Positions 55,668-64,000 of a DNA stretch of 64,000 bases are shown piece after piece. Position numbers and translations under genes: made by a program. The notes beneath the pieces were generated by a model, which was not told where the DNA came from, searched no databases, and was given only the letters and a program-made list of their open reading frames with translations. This DNA is from Apoderus coryli (lineage: Eukaryota > Arthropoda > Insecta > Coleoptera > Attelabidae): assembly GCA_911728435.2 (NCBI GenBank), contig OU452210.1:1426001-1490000 (forward strand), written 5' to 3'. Positions within the stretch are counted from its first letter, which is position 1, and the number at the start of each line of letters is the position of its first letter.

Positions 55668-55940
55668 GTGTTGAATTTTGTATATGGGCAGGAACAAAAT
55701 CATCGAAAATGAAAACTTTTTTAATAGAGGAGATGAAGGAGCAAATAAACGAAGCGTTTAGAAGCGTTCAAATGTGCCTAGAGTCCAATCATTTTGAATA
55801 TTATAAAATTTATCAGTATATCTTGTTATTTAAGTTAAAAATGTATTTATTTATTATTGTTACCATCTTTACTTGTAATTACGTTTATAGGTGTTTGTAA
55901 AGATATCATTTAAGTAAATAAAAAAATAAATAAATTACGT
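55668..55940 (+). pseudogene. Short LINE 3' fragment
   Basis: The text from about 55690 encodes EMKEQINEAFRSVQMCLESN without diagnostic motifs, but the region after it ends gtgtttgtaaag and then an aaataaataaat tail, as do the LINE tails at 18925 and 58690. It interrupts fold-back sequence, which matches 61950 and beyond up to about 55667. Confidence 0.5.
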
Positions 55941-56456
55941 TATTGTTTAAATATATGGTTTGTCAAATTCTCATGGCTGACTTGACAAATAAGATTATAA
56001 TTTTGAAAAATTCTTCCTATTCACTATTCATTATATAAAAATTTATTGAATGTTAAATACAAAAAACAATATTTTCAGTCATTGAGATGGACAGAAAAAA
56101 GATGGAGACTTCCGGTTTTCACTGTTTTATTTTGTTTGACAAAATCGGAAACATTGTTATATACTTCCATCTAGCGGCCATATATAAAAAATAAATAAAA
56201 GCAGCAATACTTTTTTTGATACTCCCAAATATTATCTTTATACTGAGCCTAATTTTATTAAAATCGGACTCTACATAAAAAAGTTAGACAACTTTTTACA
56301 AACCAACATTCTCCGGCTCCTCCACCATTTATTTAATAAGATAAAGAAAAAAGGTTTATATAAAAAAGTTTTAGTATTGCACTTAGATCATGCTCATTAA
56401 GTTTAACACGTACGTAATATACTTAAGTATATTTTTAAGTAAACAGTGTTTTTCAA
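55941..56456. other. Interior of the fold-back element
   Basis: No coding motif. This is the host sequence into which the next transposon inserted; it resumes at about 59151 (agatttacgccctctagcgg, compare ttccatctagcggcc near 56165, suggesting inverted internal similarity). Confidence 0.4.
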
Positions 56457-56804
56457 TTGAAGACCTTGGTGCAAAAAGGTGTTAACTCATTTTTTTGTTT
56501 AAATGAGATATTGCTTACAAAAAGGTGTTAACTTGGATACTCGTCTGGTAGTAAACCTTCCGGCTCATAGATGGCGCTCATATGATCAGTACAAAGAATT
56601 TAAAAGGTATTAACTACTGTAAGCTTCACAATTCATTTTTGAAAAACGTGTTAACTCAGACATTTTAGGTTAAAAGGTGTAAGTCGTGAGTTAACACTTT
56701 TTTGCATTCCTGTTTTATTTCGTTGACGTTTAAACACGTTTTGTGATTTGTTGTTTTTATTGCACCTGTGTTGTTTTAGTGCATTTCTAAACACTGAAAA
56801 GATA

Positions 56805-58000
56805 AGGAGTTCATAAGCATTGCCAGAAATCTTTTAGATATTTTTTTACAGTAGATGGAAAACGACGTCAAGCATGTAAAGAAGCACCTATGACAATATT
56901 AATCGTTGGGCGCAAACAGCTTGACTTAATCAGAAATCAAGTAGCTGCTGGAAGATCGGATCCCGATCAAGATAAAAGAGGCCGCCATGAAAACCGATTT
57001 CCAGCCGAGATGTCTCATTACTCACGCCATAAAAATCCTAATCGACATTATCTTTCCCCATGGCTATCCATCAACAAAATGTACGATTTGTATGCAGAGA
57101 GATGCAGAAAGGAAAATGTTCATTCTGTATCTAATGTTACGTATAGGCATATTTTTGTTAACGACTTTAATTTGGGCTTTGGATGTCCGAAAACGGATAC
57201 CTGTAAAGTATGTGACGTAGAAATTAACTATGAACATGTTTCAAAGTTTAAGAAGGCTTTTGAACAACAAAAAGTTGATCGAAATGTAGCAAAACAAAAT
57301 GAAAACGTCCTTTACCTTACTTTTGATTTACAAAAAACACTTCCCTTGCAAAAAATTTCCACCTGGATCGCTTTTTACTTAAGGCAAGTATGGCTATATA
57401 ATCTAGGGATCCATAAAATTTCTACAGATCAACCAAATGGAAAAGGATATTTTCACGTTTGGAGCAAAGATCAAGGATCTCGTGGGCCTGAGGAAGTTGG
57501 TAGCTCAATCTTGGCTTTTCTTGAAAATATCAAGGAACAGGACAGAATTTTTGATCATTTGATTGCATGGAGTGACTCGGCAGGAGGACAGAACAAAAAC
57601 TTCTTTATTGTTTGTCTATGGCACTATTTAATCAGCACTGGTGCATTTAAAAAAATTGATCATAAATTCCCAGAAGTGGGACACACATTCATGGATTCTG
57701 ACAGAAATTTTGCCGCTGTTGAAAAGACTATCAGAAAATATCAGAACATTTATACTGTGGACCAATGCAGAAGCTAGGAAAAAAACGCTATTTAATATAA
57801 CTAGAATGGCTGATAAATTTGTAGATATAAAAGAGCTGCCAACAAAGCTCGGCCTAATTGATCGAAAGAAGTCTGAAAAAAACGAAAAAGTAGCATTTAG
57901 AGAAGTCCGGTGGATTCAAATTGAAGAGTTTGGCATAACTAAATACAGATATTCTTTTGATGAAACAGAAGATTGGACGATTGTCGACATAGGAAAATAG
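56805..58000 (+). pseudogene. Transposon protein resembling DUF7869 family, one frameshift
   Basis: The frame is open from 56805, before the first ATG of this frame at 56890: HCQKSFRYFFTVDGKRRQAC, then HYSRHKNPNRHYLSPWLSIN and FGCPKTDTCKVCD, a Cys cluster typical of this family. The C-terminal part has YLTFDLQKTLPLQ, IAWSDSAGGQNKNFFIVCLW and GHTFMDSDRNFAAVEK; the acidic residues in these three blocks suggest an RNase H-like nuclease core (inference). A frameshift near 57760 separates this from TRMADKFVDIKELPTKLG and FDETEDWTIVDIGK. Further coding may resume after the LINE at 58706 as KQIAFIPENFRGFYLNLKRG. The family is common in arthropod and cnidarian genomes; its role is not firmly known to me. 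Confidence 0.65.
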
Positions 58001-58054
58001 AAAAAGATTGATAGCAAACAAAGGAATGCCCAACCAGTATTAAAGACCCTTGAT

Positions 58055-58705
58055 AAAACAAAAGCCATCTCATCAAGTTATATAACACCTTAGTCCGTAC
58101 GCACCTTGAATACGCATGTGTTATTTGGACCCCAAGGGCTTTTTGTCATAGTGACCACATCGAGAGGGTTCAAAAAAGGTTCTTGAGATTTATATATAAG
58201 AGGGAACATGGAGTTTATCGGTTTAAAATCTCATACAAAACAATGTATCAGCAATACAAGATACAAACTCTCTGTGATAGGCGCAATATGCAATGTTTGA
58301 TATATTTATATAATATTATAAATTGTACAAGTAAAGTGAATTGTGATTTAATAAGTCTAATATATTTCAAAGTTCCTAAAATACAATTAAGAATTAACTC
58401 TAGGGAAATGTTTCATATAGATAACTTTAGCTTGTCACCATTGAATGCAATGTGTTCGATTGGCAATCAGATTGTAGACGCTAAGGGTCTCGACTTATGC
58501 AGCACTAGTGTTCATGAAATCAGGTCTCTATTTCAGTTAATGTCTGCCAGTTGATCTATAGATATTTTAAAATGTAATTCTACTAGTCTAAATTATTGTC
58601 TGTTTGTATAGTGTTAATTTTATGTTATTATTTAGTTTCTAATTTTGTTAAGGGTTACATGTTATTACCTAAATGGTGTTTGTAATTTGAATATAAATAA
58701 ATAAA
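58055..58705 (+). pseudogene. LINE 3' fragment inside the TIR transposon
   Basis: HLIKLYNTLVRTHLEYACVI, ERVQKRFLRFIYKREHG, IQTLCDRRNMQCLIYLYNII, CDLISLIYFKVPKIQL and HIDNFSLSPLNAM form the post-RT domain, open from about 58063 to 58554. The 3' UTR has ggtgtttgtaatttg and an aataaataaata tail at 58693-58706. It is the same family as 18360-18930. It splits the C-terminal coding part of the host transposon, so it is younger. Confidence 0.8.
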
Positions 58706-59351
58706 TATCAAAGAAATTCGATAATATTCAGAAACAAATTGCGTTTATCCCAGAAAATTTCAGAGGATTCTACTTAAACCTCAAAAGGGGAGATTAGTTA
58801 AGTGTCTAATATTTTCTTAGAGTTTTTGTTTGTAATAATAGGTTTATTATTAAAAAAAATACCTAAATAACACCTTTTCGTTTTTCATGTAGTTAGCCTT
58901 AACCAAAAAGTAATATTTTTAGAAAGGTGTTAACTCAATTTTTTTGTTTTTTATATTTTTTTCAAATATGGGTTCATGTTTTAAAAAATTCCCTGATCTG
59001 CAAGGTGTTGTCATGTATTTCAATATAGTATGATGCATAATAATATTAAAAACATGTTTGGTTAAAAAGTTCCAATCTGTAAACTTTAAAGTGATTTTTC
59101 TCAAAACTAATATATTTGAGTTAACACCTTTTTCCACCAAGGTCTTCAATTTAGAGTTAGATTTACGCCCTCTAGCGGACATTTTAGGAAACTAAAACTA
59201 TTTTCCAGCCATTTCCCTTGTCCACTTTTACTAAAACAAAAAAAATCCTAAAACCGTCCCATGAATAGTTTTCGAGATAGAGCCGGCGTCCTTTCTTATC
59301 TGTACACCCGGTACATATCTATAGGAAAAACTTATAGTGATTTATAGATAA

Positions 59352-61763
59352 CACAGGCCAACAAAATGAAAAAAAAAATTTGGTGCCAGAAATCTAACAT
59401 CTGATTTTAGATGTTTTTAATGTGCTGATTCCAAAAATGCCACCAGATTTTTTCTATCAGCTCTAGTTTTTGAGATACACGTTACAGGTTAAATGATATA
59501 TTTTTTTCTGATAAAGGACAACAAATAAAGAGATAAATATGTACTTAATCGTCAAAATAGGAATTTCCCAGAATCTAATTAGCCAAATGGATACCTGGAA
59601 TTGTCCCTGACCCAATGTTCCTATACTAGGAACTACTCAATACAATGCTCTTACTTACTTTTATACCTGTAATTGCCTATGACCCGATCCTTCTATACCT
59701 GCTTGGCTGTACTTGATTTAGTATATTACTGAGTTTTCCCAAGTAAAGTTGTGCTATCATTTCGTGTAAATTTTGGTCGTTTTGTAGTATCAAGACACTA
59801 AACTGAAACAATGGCATCCACAAGCAGACGTACCTGTGCAAATCATCCCGATGTTTTTTGTTATGTGTGTGGTGAATACACTTTGAAAGAGAGCAGAAAA
59901 AGGATTTCTGACTTTGTGAAAAGAGCTTATCTTGCCTATTTTGGCGTTCATTTAGGAGATCAAGATAAATCTTGGGCCCCACATTTCATATGTAAAACAT
60001 GTGTTGAACATTTGCGACAGTGGACAACTGGAAAGAGGAAGTGCCTAAAGTTTGGTGTACCAATGGTTTGGAGAGAACCGCGGAACCATCATGACGACTG
60101 CTATTTTTGTCTCGTTAATATTAAAGGCATAAATAGAAACAATAGACACAAATGGACATATCCTGATCTAGATTCTGCAAGAAGGCCTGTAGTGCATTCG
60201 GAAGAAATACCCGTTCCATCATTCAGCAGTCTACCCAAACTGACAGAAGATGATACAGAAACATCAACGTCTGACGAAGTTAAAAGAATTCAATCAGAAA
60301 ACGACAGCGATTTTGAAGCAGATTTAGCAACTCCGCAGTGTTTCAATCAAGAAGAACTAAACGATCTTATAAGAGACCTGAATCTCTCAAAGGAATCCGC
60401 TGAATTACTTGCATCCAGATTAAAAGAAAAAAATCTACTTTGTCGAGGTACTAATATTACATTTTATCGTAAAAGAGATAAGGATCTGCTGCCTTTTTTC
60501 ACTCAGGAAAATGACTTGGTATTCTGTAACAATATAAAAGGGCTCTTAGAAAAAATGGGTTTGCCTGAATACACTCCAGATGATTGGCGCCTTTTTATTG
60601 ACAGTTCAAAACGTAGTTTAAAATGTGTTCTTTTACATAACGGTAACAAATATGGCTCAATTCCTATTGGTCATTCTACTACCATGAAGGAAGAATATGA
60701 AACAATAGCATTAGTTTTGAGAAAAATTAAATACGAAGAACATCAGTGGTCAATTTGTGTTGATTTAAAAATGATTAACTTCCTCCTTGGACAGCAGAGT
60801 GGTTATACAAAATATCCTTGTTTTTTGTGCCTTTGGGACAGCAGAGCTAAAAATGAGCACTGGGTTAACAAAAATTGGCCTTCAAGAGATGTCATGATTC
60901 AAGGAATACAAAACGTGATCAACGAACCTTTGGTTTCAAGAGAAAAAATCTTACTTCCGCCCTTGCATATCAAGCTAGGCCTAATGAAGCAATTTGTGAA
61001 GGCCTTAAATCGAGATGGAAATTGTTTTGGGTATTTGTCACGTAAATTTCCTGGCATTAGCACGGAAAAACTAAAAGCTGGTATATTTGATGGTCCTCAA
61101 ATAAGGCAACTTGTTAAAGATCCACAATTCACCACATCAATGAACGAGACTGAATCTAACGCTTGGAGTTCATTTGTTCAAGTAGTACAAAATTTTCTTG
61201 GCAATCATAAAGCAGACAATTACGTAGAATTAGTGGAAACTATGCTTTCAAATTTTAATATTCTCGGCTGTAACATGAGTATAAAAGTTCACTACCTCCA
61301 CAGCCACCTAGATCGTTTTCCAGAAAACTTAGGTGATTGTAGTGAAGAACAGGGGGAAAGATTCCACCAGGATATTAAAACTATGGAAGATCGTTATCAA
61401 GGACGATGGGATAGCCACATGATGGCGGACTACTGCTGGAGCCTTCAGCGAGACTGCCCTAGTAAACTCCATTCTAGAAAATCGTATAAAAGAAAATTTT
61501 TATGTGATTAGTGACTAATGTAATTATGTAAATTAAGTTTTTGCAATAAATACTTAAATCCATGTGTCTTTGTTTTTTTTAACTGTCAATAGTAATATTA
61601 TATATTATAACAGTTATAACGTAAATTATATACACAATTTTTTAAAAAATCTCAAAAACTAGATCTGATAGACAAAATCTGAGAACCTTTTTACATTCTG
61701 CATCCAAAAATTACTCAGGAACAGTTAAAAAATCGCAGGCACCAAAATGTGTGTTGGCCTGTG
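59352..61763. mobile_element. Apparently complete TIR transposon with intact ORF (CMC-like ends)
   Basis: The ends are CACAGGCCAACA (59352-59363) and its exact complement (61752-61763), flanked on both sides by TAA (59349-59351 and 61764-61766). Further in, ctcaaaaactaga.ctgatag pairs between 59452-59475 and 61649-61670, and ttggtgcc occurs near both tips. CAC..GTG ends with a 3-bp duplication suggest the CMC (CACTA/Chapaev) group. It contains a single uninterrupted 566-codon ORF. It is the best candidate in the window for a recently active DNA transposon. Confidence 0.8.
59811..61511 (+). CDS. Putative DDE-type transposase, 566 aa, intact
   Basis: Start ATG 59811 lies 460 bp inside the left TIR; the stop TAG is at 61509-61511. 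Residues 12-22 and 52-64 hold Cys pairs (HPDVFCYVCGEY, HFICKTCVEHL), then FGVPMVWREPRNHHDDCYFC near 84-103, forming a likely zinc-binding N-terminus. A polar linker (about 120-175) precedes the core. There RLFIDSSKRSLKCVLLHNG (first Asp), WSICVDLKMINFLLGQQSGY (second Asp) with PCFLCLWDSR, and CSEEQGERFHQDIKTMEDRY (Glu) are the plausible D-D-E residues; LPPLHIKLGLMKQFVKAL lies between. The family is known to me only as a repeated arthropod protein, so the transposase role is inferred from TIRs and acidic motifs. Confidence 0.75.
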   Translation: MASTSRRTCANHPDVFCYVCGEYTLKESRKRISDFVKRAYLAYFGVHLGDQDKSWAPHFICKTCVEHLRQWTTGKRKCLKFGVPMVWREPRNHHDDCYFCLVNIKGINRNNRHKWTYPDLDSARRPVVHSEEIPVPSFSSLPKLTEDDTETSTSDEVKRIQSENDSDFEADLATPQCFNQEELNDLIRDLNLSKESAELLASRLKEKNLLCRGTNITFYRKRDKDLLPFFTQENDLVFCNNIKGLLEKMGLPEYTPDDWRLFIDSSKRSLKCVLLHNGNKYGSIPIGHSTTMKEEYETIALVLRKIKYEEHQWSICVDLKMINFLLGQQSGYTKYPCFLCLWDSRAKNEHWVNKNWPSRDVMIQGIQNVINEPLVSREKILLPPLHIKLGLMKQFVKALNRDGNCFGYLSRKFPGISTEKLKAGIFDGPQIRQLVKDPQFTTSMNETESNAWSSFVQVVQNFLGNHKADNYVELVETMLSNFNILGCNMSIKVHYLHSHLDRFPENLGDCSEEQGERFHQDIKTMEDRYQGRWDSHMMADYCWSLQRDCPSKLHSRKSYKRKFLCD

Positions 61764-62440
61764 TAATTAATTTCATCGTCATCAAATACAGGGTGGTCTA
61801 TATGAAATTAGCAGGTTCCATTAAAAATTCGTCTAATATTATGAATATGTGCATTTTCCACGAAAACGTCAAGAGTTATCCATAGGAAATTATTATATTT
61901 GACAGATAATTACTTTGGGCACCTAATTTTTACCTCATATACCGGGTGTTCCATTTGAAATAAACAAGTTATTTAAAATTAAACTTTACGTTCGTACCTA
62001 TAACTTATATTATTGGACACCCTGTATTTAGTATTGGGGGTTTTTTTATATTTGGCGTAACAAGTGGGTATATTTATCAGCCCAGAGTGGCTTAAAAAGA
62101 ACAAACGAATAGGTGTGAATTTTTTCATTCAAATTATGTCTATATTTTTATCAAAATTAAAACATTTAAAAAACTGTCAGCTTTAGGTGAGATGTACTTT
62201 AATGAAAGTTAGGTTTATTTTGAACGGGGAATCTAAAAATATATTCATACACAGGGCATTCCATTTAAAAAAACACAACTAGGGTTCATTTCTTATATTT
62301 GGGACACCCTGTCTAGATTCACAATATTTTTAAAATGTAGCCGTAAATCATTTTTATCGAAACCATGAATAAAACTTTTAGGAAACTAAATGGTTTAGCC
62401 ACAGTATTCCGTGTCGTATGGCATGAATAACCCTGTATAC
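61764..62440. repeat. Right arm of the fold-back element
   Basis: Uninterrupted arm whose reverse complement matches 53390-53740 and 55561-55667. It contains several cagggtg/caccctg phrases and no ORF. Because it is intact, it gives the pre-insertion sequence for the left arm. Confidence 0.8.
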
Positions 62441-62574
62441 CTATATATTATAATAATAATAGGTCAAGCACAAAGACGCTTTTCGGTATTTGCTACTAAC
62501 ATATCGTCTAATGAAAGCTGTCATATCTCATCAAATTCTATTAAATGCTCAATTTGGTCTAGGATAGGCCGAAT

Positions 62575-64000
62575 CAAAGATTAATCTACACAATAGATAG
62601 TCAGCCCAATGCATTAAAATCAGAACATCTCTAAGTATGCCTGCCACTACGTGGCGTAGACTAGCGTGTAAAGCATAAAGCAGTATTGTCACAGCCAGAA
62701 ACCGTTTTGTAGTTTATTAATATCAAAAACAAAACGCAACGTATAACAATTATTTAGATCATTTGCAACAGATATGCACCGGCAATGCTGTATTGTCAGA
62801 GAGAGAAATTGATGAAATTCTGTATTAATCTGGAGGGGATACGCAGGGAGGGTAGAAAAAAAAACAAGCGAATGTGGTGTGTGTCGTGCTGTTGCCAATT
62901 CGTCGGTAAAAGAAACACACAGGGTGATTTATTACAAGTACAGTATTGAAATAAAAGCCTAATCTCTATGAATTAAATTTAATATAATAATATTTAATCC
63001 ATGTCATACATGTTTCAAGACTAGACCAGTCCCATGATCAGTGGCGAACAATCGTTAAATGAAAAGCTTTTAGATAGAAACATACTTTTGACTAAATATT
63101 TCACGTAGACAATGTGGCAAAGATGTAACAAGATTGTTGTAGATCTTATAATACCTATAATAAAAAAATTATCAGTGCTACCTATATTATATTAGGTATA
63201 CCTATTATAATAGTCTGTCTCTTCATCAGGTATAAGTTCCACTTTATCGGTTTAGGTACTTAAATTTTACTTCTTTTTAATGTTTCTTCGGGTAAATAAT
63301 AAGTTCGGTAGGAATAGGGCTTTGGGTATGAAACAAAAAAGATAGAAAATAGAAATTTGATATAGGGGTAGTTCTAAGCATTTACAAGTTTGTGACGTGT
63401 AGCGATTTTCGATGCCGCCCCCGGAGGTATACATGAGGGCGGCGCAATGCCGTTTTAAATATCTCGGTTCGCTTTCTTGGAAAATAAAAAATTATAACTG
63501 ATAACTGAAACTTAGTACTTAATACGTGGGCGTAAGAGGTAAGCTCACTTCACAGGTCTCTATTAATGAAAGAAAGTTAACATTTTGAGCATCTGCGTAA
63601 AATTAAATGTATCAGTTTGGTGGGTAGTTTTGATTACAATAAGTCGGTGCCAAGCCCAAGCCCGAAACAAAATAAATCTATATTTACCTCTACTACCTAT
63701 TTGGCTTGGTACCGACTATTATGTGCATTGTTGTCTTTTGAATGATATTTGTATTTTGTTATTTTTCGTATTTTTTATTAGTTCTTTTGACAGCTCTGGT
63801 ATCATCAATACACCTGTATCCCGAATTGCACCAAATTGCGATGCTATTGAACAAGCATATAATCCTAAATATAATATTCTTTTTGAACTACCTGTATCTC
63901 GAAAACCAAGCCGTAGCGGACCCATGTACATATGAAATTTGTATCTTAAAATTAGTCAAAGAATCACCCTTTAAAGTTTGTACAAGTACTTATGCAACAC
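62575..64000. mobile_element. hAT-like non-autonomous transposon, copy 2 (runs off the window)
   Basis: Starts with the same CAAAGATTAATCTACACAAT terminal repeat as 42957 and tracks that copy to the window end. I count only about seven differences, for example cagtggcg against cagaggcg near 63047, an extra tc near 63690 and ctggtatc against ctggtgtc. That is roughly 99.5 percent identity over 1.43 kb, so at least one copy moved recently. Confidence 0.85.
63006..63045 (-). ncRNA. Hammerhead relic in copy 2 of the hAT-like element
   Basis: Same as 43388-43427, with stem I gcca restored (gccaCUGAUCA) but the G8-to-C core change shared. The shared mutation shows that the ribozyme was already dead in the common source copy. 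Confidence 0.7.

Larger units (their letters stand above)
56457..59150. mobile_element. TIR transposon with subterminal GGTGTTAACTC repeats, coding
   Basis: Left end attgaagaccttggtgcaaa(aaggtgttaactca) at 56456-56489 mirrors the right end at 59117-59150, about 33 bp. AATT flanks both tips when the ends are set at GAAGACC. The motif aaaggtgttaactc repeats in the subterminal zones (56475, 56521, 56606, 56645, 56690 inverted; 58869 inverted, 58923, 59118 inverted), a pattern of transposase-binding sites. It holds the DUF7869-like gene at 56805-58000 and a later LINE at 58055-58705. I cannot name the superfamily with confidence. Confidence 0.75.
53385..62440. mobile_element. Fold-back element expanded by at least five nested insertions
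   Basis: Segments 53390-53740 plus 55561-55667 match, in reverse complement, the continuous block 61950-62435. Shared blocks include ggaatgccctgt, ttagattccccgttcaaaat, gacagttttttaaat, gggctgataaatataccca and gttacgccaaatataaaa. The base element is therefore a long inverted repeat whose left arm is split by a LINE at 53741-55560. Between the arms sit a LINE tail (55668-55940), a TIR transposon (56457-59150) with a LINE inside, and a second TIR transposon (59352-61763). Internal cagggtg-type phrases recur at 55596, 61789, 62019 and 62309. Confidence 0.8.

Noticed and set aside
1..64000. tRNA, rRNA, CRISPR or bacterial operon features
   Set aside because: Scanning both strands I saw no tRNA T-arm context, no rRNA core sequence and no spaced direct-repeat array; spliced THAP exons, LINEs and PLEs point to a eukaryotic genome.

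Overview
The window looks like AT-rich, intron-bearing animal DNA, most likely from an insect (a beetle is my best guess from the transposon families; this is inference). I found no host gene I could name, no tRNA or rRNA, and nothing bacterial. Almost everything recognisable is mobile DNA: non-LTR retrotransposons (LINEs), Penelope-like elements (PLEs), DNA transposons of several superfamilies, long fold-back elements, and a set of hammerhead ribozymes. Most coding copies are 5'-truncated, frameshifted or split by later insertions.

The main theme is self-cleaving RNA. I read about a dozen hammerhead (HHR) motifs by eye, in at least four sequence contexts: (a) downstream of degenerate Penelope GIY-YIG endonucleases (5.5-6.1 kb minus strand; 13.4-14.1 kb plus strand); (b) in a 278-bp tandem unit resembling an animal retrozyme (3.57-3.95 kb, a diverged relative at 19.3-19.5 kb, fragments at 21.5, 22.4 and 49.4 kb); (c) in a fold-back repeat (2.76-3.24 kb); (d) in a third family with a gcca/tggc stem I (20.7 kb, a 350-bp insertion at 27.8-28.1 kb, and inside two copies of a DNA transposon at 43.4 and 63.0 kb, where core residue G8 is lost).

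Layout. 0-5.5 kb: tandem duplication, fold-back, retrozyme-like array. 5.5-8.2 kb: PLE remnant and a frameshifted LINE. 10.0-14.1 kb: LINE, then a TIR element carrying a THAP-domain gene, then a PLE 3' end. 14.3-17.1 kb: mariner-like element with 45-bp TIRs, broken by a LINE ORF1. 17.1-21.2 kb: LINE and PLE fragments, second THAP fragment, a perfect 44-bp palindrome. 24.2-29.4 kb: an I/R1-type LINE split by a CACTG-ended transposon (itself holding an antisense LINE) and by the 350-bp ribozyme element. 29.5-40.2 kb: LINE fragments and two fold-back elements. 41.0-48.4 kb: possible LTR element enclosing a 2.86-kb hAT-like element. 49.8-53.4 kb: LINE fragment and a 1.16-kb fold-back. 53.4-62.4 kb: one fold-back element expanded by at least five insertions, including two coding DNA transposons; the one at 59.35-61.76 kb has TIRs, a TAA target duplication and an uninterrupted 566-codon ORF. 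62.6 kb to the end: second, almost identical copy of the hAT-like element.

The genes do not form a pathway; they record successive insertions. The order can be read from which element interrupts which. All family calls rest on motifs read by eye, with no database search.
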